Shown here in pieces: positions 46,091 through 56,074 of a stretch of 64,000 nt of DNA (its first letter is position 1; each line of letters begins with the position of its first letter). The notes under the pieces are model-generated. The model saw only the letters and a program-made list of their open reading frames with translations, did not search any database and was not told the origin of the DNA. Source of the DNA: Gigaspora rosea (Eukaryota > Glomeromycota > Glomeromycetes > Diversisporales > Gigasporaceae). The stretch spans positions 95,754 to 159,753 of the forward strand of contig QKWP01001187.1 in assembly GCA_003550325.1 (NCBI GenBank). The letters are read 5' to 3'. Both the position numbers and the translations under genes were made by a program.

Positions 46091-46977
46091 AATATTTTAT
46101 TAATAATAAAAAGATGATACATAATATCGGTAAAACATACTTTAAATTTTAAGAACCGATTACTATGAGTTTTTTAAATATATAACTAATCATATTAAAA
46201 ATCGCTAACTATCGGCCAAATATTATTCAAATATCAGCCAAATCTTATTCAATATCGGCCAAATATTATTCAAATATCAGCCAGATATTATTCAAATATC
46301 GACCAAAATTGTTCTAAAGAATAAAGACGATATGTTAAAGACTAATTAATCATTCAAAAATATAACCAATATATCATTACAATATCATATAAATTATGAA
46401 AAAAATTTGTAAAATAGCCAATACAATATCTTCTTATGATTTATCTAATTGTGAATTTATCACCAAAATATCAATCTAAATATCTGCCTTGTATCTTCTT
46501 TATAATTTCACTAATCTTCATATGGATATATGAATATTTTTTACCGACTTATAACCGATATGCAACAAATTTTCTTAAATTAGCAGTCTATCAGCCTATT
46601 TTGATCCCCTATCAATCTGCATCATATCGGCCTGCAATCTTCATAGCTGATTTTTAGATGAAATTAGGTAATATTTTTGATTTCGACCAGTGTTTAAATT
46701 CATTTGGAACTTAATTGTAATTTGGGAACAGAGTAATATTTGTTCTGAAAAGTTCTAATATAGAAAATAAATATACCTAAATTACGAGCATAGTCAAGGT
46801 AAAATTTTCAGAAAGCGTTGAAAAATTCTGAAGAATAGAAACAATTATATATAGTGTTCAATAATAAAAATCGCACAATTGATCGCATAATTTTAAATTT
46901 ATTTCACATCTATTACATAATCAACCTCAGATCACATGCATAATTTACCTCATCGCATCACATAATTCTGGACATCC

Positions 46978-48059
46978 TAGTACGTACGTACATATGTAAT
47001 TTTATGTATCACATAATACTAGTGATCAACACCACCGATTATAGTTAGTAAAATTCTAAATTCTATATTAATTAATATATAAAAATTAATATATATTATA
47101 TAGTATTCTATAAGGCCACATAAAGTTAATTTTTTGGCTTTTATAACCTGGCTGGATCATATTTTGGAAATTTTTGAAAGAATTTTTTTGTATTTTTTAA
47201 TAGTTGGGTAGGATTTCAAAAAAATTTTTTAAAAATTTTATAAAATTTGTATATAAAATTTTTAAATAAAAGTTCAGGCAAGTGGTCCATTTTTTTATCT
47301 CATGTTACAGTTAAAGACTATATTTTTGTAATTTGTCACATTTTCAAAAATTTCATATTAAATTTGATATTTTTTAATTTCTTGTATTCTAATTGGTCAA
47401 AAATTAATTAAAAAAATATTTTAAAAATAATTTTAAAAATAACTTTAAAATTAGTCAATAACAAGAAGCCAAAACATGTAACTTGTCCCATTTTTGGTTA
47501 AATTTCTACATATCATATAAAAATATTATATTTTTAAAGCTATATATTTTGAAAGTTATTATAACTTTTTAAAAAAATAAGGCCGTTAAGTTGTAATAAA
47601 TTGATTTAGCTATAAAATAATGGCTTCCTTTTTAAAATATCTTTTTTAGATAATAAGTTATTAGCTTTTAAAGTTTGTATAGTCTTTAAGTATCGCGCAC
47701 TTTATGAAAACCAATAAATTAGATTTTATAAAAAATGTACTTGCTAATGTATGTCAGATGCATATTTTAAAAATCATCAAAATGTAAATTTAAAAATAAA
47801 TATAACAAACTTTATATTTATATACTAGTAATTCAATAATAATTTGAGAACAATTATAATAAAATTATGCATTTATCTAATAATTTAATAATTAAGTGTT
47901 AAAATCCATTAAAGTCATAAATAATTCTAATACATAGCATTAAATGATAATTTTAGTACTGTACATAAAAACAATAAAGAACTTATGCTTTAATAATCTA
48001 TATAAAATGCATTATCTAAACCTTTTAATTGCCAATTCAGATAAAATCAGCAATATTTC
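46978..48059. other. Intergenic, no feature recognised
   Basis: A+T-rich DNA without a long frame. The words TTTTTAAAAATTTTATAAAA occur, but no tandem structure or TIR pair could be supported. Confidence 0.5.
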
Positions 48060-48067
48060 TATATTTA

Positions 48068-48211
48068 GAGGTCGGCTAAAGCGGAGTAAATTTGGTTAGA
48101 GTTAGGGTTACCTTTTTGATGCAATTATTGTTAGAAGGTTATATATATCAATAATGTAATTTATGCAGTGTGTAGATCATGTATTGAATTAACTCCACTT
48201 TAGTCGACCTC
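48068..48211. mobile_element. 144-bp MITE with 8-bp TSD and a TTAGGGTTA core
   Basis: The left end GAGGTCGGCTAAAGCGGAGT and the complement of the right end GAGGTCGACTAAAGTGGAGT differ at two positions, both transitions. TATATTTA occurs at 48060-48067 and 48212-48219. The body contains TTAGAGTTAGGGTTACC. The TSD length suggests hAT-type mobilisation. Confidence 0.8.
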
Positions 48212-48551
48212 TATATTTAGAATTGGGGCAAAACAAATATATAAACAAGGTAGTACAAAATCTGGATCAGGCCTGTATATATAAAATTTTTATATGATTT
48301 AAAGAATTTTAAAGACGTTTTTACTCATATCTTCTTATCTATTGGTCCGATTTTAATGAAATTTTACTAGTAGATGCACAAGAACCTGCTCTACAAGTTT
48401 ACTTATATCAAAAAATAATATTTACTTAGTATAAAAAAACTTTTTATTAGGCCTAAAACAGATTTACTAATATATTGTTTATATATTTGTTTTTCACCAA
48501 TTCCAAATATGGTAATAATATAGCTATAGTGCCGATCTTATCCGAATTGGT

Positions 48552-49040
48552 AATTAATTCAAAGTTTGTTCATTTAAACATTTTGATTGGTCATCTTCAG
48601 AAAATGTGACCAGAGTGTGAGAAAAACTTTGATCTGTATATACCGATTCAATAATTACAACATACAATCTAAACCTAATTCAGAGTTTGTCTATTTAAAC
48701 GTTTTTGATTGGTCATCTTTAGAAAATGTGACCAGAGTGTGAAAAAACTTTGATCTGTTTATGCTGACTCAATAATTACGATATACGATCTAAATCTAAT
48801 TCAGAGTTTGTCCATTAAATATTTTTTGATTGGTCATCTTCAGAAAACGTGACCAGAGTGTAAGAAAAGCTTTGATCTATCTATGCCGATTCCATAATAA
48901 CAATATTTAATAATCAGTTATCATTCAATTTATATTTATTTAAACTATCTAATCTAAACCATCTAAACTATTTAATTCAAAGTTCGTCCATTTAAACGTT
49001 TTTGATTGGTCATCTTCTGAAAACATGGCCAGAGTATGAA
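48552..49040. repeat. ~121-bp tandem repeat, four units
   Basis: AATTCAGAGTTTGTCCATTT begins near 48557, 48677, 48799 and 48974, each followed by TTTTGATTGGTCATCTTCAG, AAAATGTGACCAGAGTGTGA and AACTTTGATCTGT. The third unit carries an extra ~50 bp. Confidence 0.85.
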
Positions 49041-49654
49041 AAAAACAATACAGAAATTATTTTTACATACGATTGTTATATTGTCGTATTGATAGTGATA
49101 GCAGAGTTACAAATATGAAACTCAAATATGCATAAGCTTACCAATTTTCTATTATCTGTACTTAATCGTTTTTGGTTGGCAACATTCAAAAAGGTGATTA
49201 AACTGTAAATAATTTTTGATTAAACTATAAGGATTCCTATTTTAAAAATTGTAAATTATATTTTTATAATTTATCTGTAATTATTCAATAAATTACCAGG
49301 ATAAATTTTTAATTCTTTCAATTTAATAAGAGAATGTATGATTAATTGTAATCATTTAATCATTCAAATAAATTACCAGAGTAAGTATGAAGTTTAATTC
49401 TGTTAGCTTTGATGATTGTGTTTTAGGAAAACGTATGATTAACTATAATCATTTAATTGTTCAATAAAATTACCGGGATGAGTATAAAGCTTAATTCTGT
49501 TTGCTTTACGATTGTGCTTCAAGAAAATATATAATTAACAATAATCATTTAATTCAATAAATTACCAGGGTGAGTATGAAGCTTAATTCTGTTTGTTTTA
49601 ATATTTGTGTTTCAAGAGATTGTATGATTAACCATAATTATTTATTGCAATTTG

Positions 49655-50045
49655 CAAAATTCTGGATCCCATTGATCAATCGATTGTAATTGTAAATGAT
49701 TGTAAAAAGATAAGCATTTTTTATTATATAAAAATATCCTTTAAAAATTGAGCTCTGATCGATTATTTTAGAAATTATTCAAGACTTATTCTCAAAAGGT
49801 CATTTGATGCTCTTAAAAATGATAAAAGTATTTTATCTTATACAGTCAACTATGATTGTGAAGCAGTAAAATACTTTTATTGTATTAAGAATGTTAAATG
49901 ATATTTTGAAAAAAGCCCTGACCAATCTCTAAAATAATCGATCAGAGCTTAATGTTTAGAGAATTTTTTTTATATAATCAAAGCACTTATCTTTTCATAA
50001 TCATTTACAATCACAATTGATTTTGATAATCCAGACTTTTGCAAA
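49655..50045. mobile_element. ~390-bp palindromic element inside the 91-bp array
   Basis: TTTGCAAAATTCTGGATCCC, ATTGTAAATGATTGT and AAAAAGATAAGCA on the left pair with the inverted right part (GCACTTATCTTTTCATAATC, ATTTACAATCACAATTGATT, ATCCAGACTTTTGCAAA). The centre is near 49850. TGATCGATTATTTTAGA also occurs inverted. Confidence 0.75.
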
Positions 50046-51096
50046 TCACAATAATCATTTAATAAATTAGCAATGTAAGTATAAAGCTTAATTCTGTTTA
50101 ATGATAATTGTGTTTTAAGAAAACGTATGATTAACCATAATCATTTAATTGTTCAATTGGAGAGTGGGTATATAATTTTTAATTTATGATTGTGTTTCAA
50201 GAGAACATATTATTAACTATAATTATTTAATCATTCAATCGATTACCAGTGTGAATATAATGCTTAATTCGGTTCGCTTTAACAATTGTGTTTCAAGAGA
50301 ATGTATGTCTATTCATAATCACCTAATTATTCAATAAATTACTAAAGTAAGAATGAAGTTTAATTGGTTTGCTTTAACGATTGTGTTTCAAGACAATGAT
50401 TAACCAATCATTCAATAAGTTACCAGAGTGAGTAGAAGTTTTTAATTCTATTCACTTTTACAATCGTGTTTCAAAAAAATGTATTATTAACTATAATCAT
50501 CTAATTATTCAATAAATTACCAGGTTGAGTATGAAGTTTAATTCTGTTAACTTTAACAATTGTGTTTTAAGAAAACGTATGATTATCTGTAATCACCTAA
50601 TTGTTCAATAAATTACTAAGTATGAAGTTTAATTCAGTTTACTTTAATGATTGTGTTTTAAGACATTGATTAAATATAATTATTCAATCATTTAATAAAT
50701 TACCAGAGTGAATATGAAGTTTAATTTTATTCACTTTAATAATTGTGTTTAAAAAAACATGTGATTAACCATAATTATTTAATCAATCAAGATGGTATGA
50801 AGTTTAATTCTGTTTAATATTTGTGTTTTAAAACAATGTATGATTAACTGTAACCATTTAATTGTTCAATAAATTATTAGCATAGTATGGAGTTTAATTT
50901 TGTTCACTTTAACAATTGTTTTAAGAAAATGTATAATTATCTGTAATTGCCTAATTGTTCAATAAATTACTAGAGTGAGTATGAAGTTTGATTCAGTTCA
51001 CTTTAATGATTGTATTTCAAGACAAATGTTAATTATAATCATTCAATCATTCAATAAATTACCAGAGTATGAAGTTTAATTCTACTTACTTTAATA

Positions 51097-51282
51097 CAGT
51101 CAACTCTTTCCAAGTGCAATTCATTGGGACCAGACCTTTAGCAATGTGCATTTAGAGAACAATTAGAAAAATTGCATTTATAGAGACAAAACATGTGCCA
51201 AATCTATACTTGGGACTGAAGTTAAAGTTATATTTAGATAGAAGTTGCACTCAGAGGTATTACACTTAGAGAGAGTTGATTG
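51097..51282. mobile_element. 186-bp TA-inserting MITE inside the 91-bp array
   Basis: The left end CAGTCAACTCTTTCCAAGTG and the complement of the right end CAATCAACTCTCTCTAAGTG are inverted repeats with few changes. TA flanks both sides (51095-51096, 51283-51284). Normal units read ACTTTAA.AATTGTGTTTC, so the insertion split that word at TA. Internal GTGCATTTAGAGA words match 672-999. Confidence 0.8.
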
Positions 51283-51469
51283 TAATTGTATTTCAAAAGA
51301 ATGTAGATTTAACTGTAATCATTTAATCGATTAATAAATCACTAGATGAATTTGAAGTTTAATTCTGTTTACTTTAACATTTGTGTTTCGAAACAATGTA
51401 TGATTAACTAGAATCATCTAATCATTTAGTAAATTTTTAGCATAGTAAGAAGTTTAATTCTGTAAAAGA

Positions 51470-52490
51470 ATTTTTTATTACATAGTATAGACTATAACAC
51501 TGTAATTACTGAAACAATAAATTCTACAATAAAATTTTACAATAATTTAAAAATAAAATCATGATAACTCTGATACTAATTTAATTCTAACTACTGTATA
51601 TTCGCATTAGAAAGTAAGTTCTGTAACAGAATTTTATATAGTAAATCATGATAATTTTAGTGCAATCAATTCAACCTTAACCAAATACTGTTATTATCAG
51701 AATAGAAGTACCAGAATTTTTTATTATAACTTAATAGTAGAATTACAATAATTTTGAACAGAATTCTTAATTATGGTAGTAAAATTTCTAAATCTGTTAT
51801 TACTGGAATGGCATGTAAGTTCTGTAACAGATGTTTATAATAGCTTAAAAGTAGAATTACAATAAATCTACTAACACACCTTAACAGTACCTTAACCAAG
51901 TAGCACCTAACCAATATTAAAACATAATACTAGCCAGGTACATATGTATGTACTGCTTTAGATATCTAAAATAGCTACTTAAAATAAGTAACTACTTTAA
52001 ATACAACATGTATACTGCATTAGAAATAAGTTCTGTAATGGAATTCTATACAGTAAATCATGATAATTCCAGTGCAACCAACTCAACTGCATATTGTGCT
52101 AACTGGAATAGTGAGTAAATTCTGTAACAGGAATTTTATACAAACATCAATATTTTTAATACTAACAAATTATCAAGTAAATTCTAAATTATAATAAAAA
52201 TAATGACAATTCTAATGCAACGAACTCAACTATGACTATATACAGTGGTAAGTTCTATAATAGAAAATTTTTACATTAAGTTATAGTAAAAATTACAATC
52301 TAATACTAACTTTAGTAATAGTAAATTCTATAATAAAAATTTTTACATTATAGTAAAAATTACAATCCAATGCTAACTTTAACTGCATTAGTAAATAATC
52401 CTAATATAACTTATTCAATATATTGTGTATTGCAATAAATAATAAATTCTGTAAAAAATTTTTAACAGAATTTGATTAAAAAAATACTGA
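51470..52490. repeat. Degenerate repeats of GTAAGTTCTGTAACAGAATT
   Basis: Variants of GTAAGTTCTGTAACAGAATT TTATA and of AAATCATGATAATTTTAGTG recur at irregular spacing (about 51460, 51610, 51810, 52025, 52120, 52250, 52325, 52445). It is an old, diverged array. No frame of note. Confidence 0.6.
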
Positions 52491-52712
52491 ATAAGATGGG
52501 TGGCGCAAATGTGCCACCCATCGCACTAGTATAAATGAAGCGTAATTTAAAATTATCAAATAATATATTTATAAATAAAGTTTTTGATTCATATTTAAAA
52601 AGAGAATTATTATTTCTACCATGGTAATTTGCTATTTCCACAAAATCATGTGATCACTATTTTTAATAATTATATCATGTGACCAAATTACCCAGATTGT
52701 AACCATCGTATG

Positions 52713-53840
52713 CAGTGTTGGGTACAGTTCTAGGTCCAGTTTTAAAAACTGGACTGGACTGGACTGTTCCACTGGAACTAGTTCTAGTTCCAGTCCAGTC
52801 CAGTTTTCATGTGATTTGTCTACAAAATTTTTATTGCCCATAGGCTTTATATAATTTGTACATACATATATGCTAATTACTAAATAGCAATATATAACTA
52901 TGATCCAAAATATTCAAAATTTAATAGTTTAGCTTTACAAAAACCTATTTTTATCTTATTCCAGAAAGCTTGTACTACCAGTACCTGTTGGGAACTTTAA
53001 CTTTATAGGTCTACAAATCTATATAGATATTAACAAAACTACAAATTTTATTTATATTTTTTATATAACTTACTACACATTAATAGTATCATGGGAATAT
53101 ATATAAAATATTAAGATTAAGATGTCTTGAGATTGTGCACAAGCACTAAGATTAATTAAAGTAATCCTTATAGTGATTTTACTAAAGATTCATGGTATAA
53201 AATATGATAATGAATTTAGTTAACTGGCAAACTACTTTAAGTATTAATAAATTGTTTTCATTAAATCACAGTAACTACTCAATTAATCACTCTGCCTGCT
53301 CATCTAAGTAATTGTATATTACATACAAAAAGTTATTTGGATTGGCCAGTTTTCATATTATAAATTATTTATTAATTAAAACTAAAACCTGTATAAATAC
53401 AAAATTTAGATATTAACAGTCACAATACCAATTTAGTTAAATACTTAATATACTAAATAAAAAAAATAAAGCTTATATAAAAGCAAAATCTAAGTAATAA
53501 ACAATTACAATACTAATTTAGGTAGATGTTTAATTATATTAATAAAAGGTTAATATATTGATATTTTAAATTATTTATGATAAGATCAAAACTTGTATAG
53601 TAGCAAAATTTAAATACCATTTAAATAATAAATACAAGTTAATATACAGTATTTGTATAGTTAGACAAATCTTATACAATATATAAATATAGTTATAAAA
53701 ATTTTATAAATATAATTTATTTTTATTCGTATATACATATTTATTATTTAGGCCCAGTTCCAGTAAGTACTGGAACTGAACTGGACTGGTCCAGTCCAGT
53801 AGTGGTCCACTGGACCAGTTCAGTCCAGGGGCCAACACTG
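52713..53840. mobile_element. 1.13-kb hAT-like element with CAGTGTTGG ends
   Basis: The ends are CAGTGTTGGGTACAG and the complement CAGTGTTGGCCCCTG (nine identical terminal bases). Flanks ATCGTATG (52705-52712) and ATTATATG (53841-53848) match at 6 of 8 positions, and the two differences are exactly one CG changed to TA. Subterminal regions are dense in CTGGACTGGAC/CCAGTCCAGT words in both orientations. The interior is A+T-rich and non-coding. Confidence 0.8.
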
Positions 53841-54075
53841 ATTATATGGGAGAGCTTGGTACTTTCATGCTGAGTTTAACTCTGATGGTTGACATTAGAA
53901 GGTCGCATGAATTTGGTAATAATTTATGGAATGCGGATATTTTGATTTATCAGGCATTTATTATAAAAAGAATGTATTTTTATTTAAAGAAGGTTTTGGA
54001 GAGCATACATTATATATTGAACAAAGGGTGACTAAGAAAAAACTATGAAACTAAATTGGTTTGCTTATATATATT

Positions 54076-54240
54076 TAGATTAATTAGTGGACACATTAAC
54101 GTGCTAATTGGCACGTTGACGTGTTGTTTACCACATGACGTGCTAATACAACTAAGCCTAGCATGTTAATGTGCTATCGAGAATATTCGAAATCCATGCC
54201 CCTTAACACATATACGTGCTAGCACATTGACGTGCTATTA
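54076..54240. repeat. Cluster of ACGTGCTA / TAGCACGT words
   Basis: TTAACGTGCTAATTGGCACG, TTGACGTGTTG, ATGACGTGCTAATAC, TTAATGTGCTATCG, ATACGTGCTAGCAC and TTGACGTGCTATTAC occur within 165 bp, in tandem and partly inverted. They are GC-richer than the flanks. It may be the remains of a small element; no ends were resolved. Confidence 0.6.
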
Positions 54241-54841
54241 CAATTTAATAAAATAAAAAAATCACATGTGAGTATCCGGCCAAACCGGGTTTTACAAGAA
54301 TACTACTTATTTGGGAAAAATAATAGAGATCGAAATTTCACTGTCACAAATTGAAAATTTGTGACAATATCTAACGTTACAAATCCGTTAACTCTATTAT
54401 TATAAACAATAAATTAAATTAACTACCTTTTTCTAAGGCAGCAGGTGAGACAATTGTTGAGGCAACATTTAAAATAGCAACAATAGGAACAAAATAATGT
54501 AATTGAATTTTATTGTTGCAGTTTTAGACAGGATGAATTATTAGTTGAAATGATAATGTAGCACTTTATTGAGCTCAAGCTGTATTTATAATTAAAAGGC
54601 TAGGCATTGATATTCATTTTTGGTTTATTAAAAAATTTTTTTTTAAAAAATGATGCATATTTTATCTGCAATTTACTCTTTGTCTTACTATAAAAAATAA
54701 AATAGTGATGACATATATGAATTAAATCACAATGTTATAAATAACTTTATTTAAATCAATTTAAAGTTGATTTAAGATTATTTAAAAATTAAATAATTAC
54801 GGCATGATATAGTAATTTCTTGTTAATTATTCAATTAATAT
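54241..54841. other. Intergenic, no gene recognised
   Basis: Contains TCACAAATTGAAAATTTGTGA-like hairpin sequence at about 54345 and A+T-rich DNA. The target site of the SINE lies at the right edge. Confidence 0.5.
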
Positions 54842-54852
54842 ATAACTATTAA

Positions 54853-54858
<6 letters not shown>

Positions 54859-54883
<25 letters not shown>

Positions 54884-55582
54884 AAGTTTAGAGGCCGTGT
54901 GCTATGGCCGGGATTTTATTATGAGTTATAGTGACGTAATATTTGTTACATGAATGAGGATACAACTAGCCACACGTGCACTTTTGGTGCCTAATTTAAG
55001 TAGTCCGCCCGAAGGTTCTACACTAGCTGCCATACCTACAACCCAACTACGGGAATTGTCTATTTAAACCCTCTGGTTCATGGTCCTCCTATTACTACCG
55101 ACGCACTACATTTAATGCAGATATTGTGGGCCACAACCCTTTTAAATTCGACGACCTAAGGGCTACTTTACCCTCGCACAAGAGCCTACCGGAACAAATT
55201 TCATGTCCCATACATGTACCATTGCCCGGATTTGGTAACCGAGGCTACCTGCCCTTATTAGGTTCGTTCCGATCGTAGTATCCGCCTTCTCTGGTACATA
55301 CCGTAGGACCGATTTTCACTACCTCCTAACTCGGGTCTTGCCAAACGGGTTCTTGTGGGTTTTTTCCGGTTCCCTGGATTTGCGATGTAACACATACATC
55401 ATTGCGCCCGCAGGCTCCCATTCAAGATGGTGGAACCAAGGTTACAGGTTTAGCACCCAACCGCTCATAAGCTACAATCACCGAACGCAGATTTAACTTC
55501 AAAACGTCGCCAGTGGGATTCGAACTGTCAACCTGCCGCTTGGGGGGTGACACCTTGACCACTTCTCTAAGGCGCCACACCC
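54859..55582 (-). mobile_element. Long tRNA-headed SINE with perfect 17-bp TSD
   Basis: The 17-mer ATAACTATTAAATTAAT is present at 54842-54858 and 55583-55599. Read on the minus strand, the element starts with a tRNA-like head: A box TGGTCAAGGTG (complement of 55551-55561) and B box GTTCGAATCCC (complement of 55515-55525), both matching the RNA polymerase III consensus. It ends in an A tail of about 25 (T run 54859-54883). The body (about 640 bp) is GC-richer than the surroundings and has no long frame. A diverged relative is at 5232-6271. Length is well above the usual 150-400 bp of SINEs. It would need a partner LINE for mobility. Confidence 0.88.
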
Positions 55583-55599
55583 ATAACTATTAAATTAAT

Positions 55600-56074
55600 A
55601 CATATAGGTTTATTATATTGCAAACAACAGTGGTTTAATTTGCTTGAGTCTGGACTCTCAACACTTTCCAAAAAGATGTGAATGATAGTGTAACAGTTGA
55701 ATTGGGAGAGTGGTAAAACAATATAGACAATAGTGCCAATTTAAAGCTCCAACCAATTATGGGTAGATGAGTATAAATAGGGAATTGGGGTAAGTTCGAC
55801 ACGAAGTTCAAAGGTTAACGGGAGTCATGTAAACAATTTAAAGGAATTAACAAAAACTAGTCACACAAAATTTGAGTTATAATAAACCAATACGAAGTTA
55901 CAAGTCAATTCAGTCCGTCGAATTGAGTCTCACAAGGCTTATTAAGGTTACAAGTCAAATTCAAAAGATAAGTTTATTATTTTATTATTATGTTTTATTT
56001 AAAATGAGACATGAGTAACTAGATCTGCACTCTGCCACGTTCCGGTGCCAGAAGAGTGCTAAGGAGACAATACG
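55600..56074. other. Sequence upstream of the non-LTR fragment
   Basis: No recognised feature. It may include the 5' untranslated part of the retroelement; composition changes toward A/G-rich near 55800. Confidence 0.35.

Larger units (their letters stand above)
41952..46692. mobile_element. CACTA-like non-autonomous DNA transposon, 4741 bp
   Basis: The ends are the perfect 13-base inverted repeats CACTGGTCGAAAT and ATTTCGACCAGTG, flanked by a 3-bp TTT duplication (41949-41951, 46693-46695). The CACT start, 3-bp TSD and dense subterminal repeats are hallmarks of CACTA/EnSpm. The subterminal repeats are CGGCCAAATATTATTCAAAT and TCAGCCA words at 46200-46310, and GGCCGATATT and related words at 41975-42300. 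No transposase frame was found. The interior contains a low-complexity, partly duplicated segment (42950-44760), an inserted hAT-like element (45079-45960) and a small palindrome (46006-46090). The joined MITE flanks prove the insertion. Confidence 0.8.
41824..46977. mobile_element. GGTGTCCAG MITE split by a 4.7-kb insertion
   Basis: The left end GGGTGTCCAGATTATGC (41824) is preceded by TA and the right end ATAATTCTGGACATCC (46977) is followed by TA. The left fragment (to 41951) has the half with TGCTTCGCATAATT and AATATAATTAGT. The right fragment (from 46693) continues with TTCTGAAAAGTTCTAATAT, ATTACGAGCATAGTCAAGG and CATAATTTACCTCATCGCAT. Together they equal one MITE of about 410 bp in the same order as 29944-30310. 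The insertion is 41952-46692. Confidence 0.85.
49310..51480. repeat. ~91-bp tandem array, about 18 units
   Basis: GAGTATGAAGTTTAATTCTG recurs about every 85-100 bp, followed by TTTGCTTTAACGATTGTGTT, TCAAGA.AATGTATGATTAAC and ATAATCATTTAATCATTCAA with TAAATTACCAG. It is interrupted by a palindrome (49655-50045) and a MITE (51097-51282). No coding is seen. Confidence 0.85.

Noticed and set aside
55505-55582. Stand-alone tRNA gene on the minus strand
   Set aside because: A and B boxes are present, but the sequence continues directly into the SINE body with an A tail and TSDs, so it is a SINE head and not a tRNA gene.
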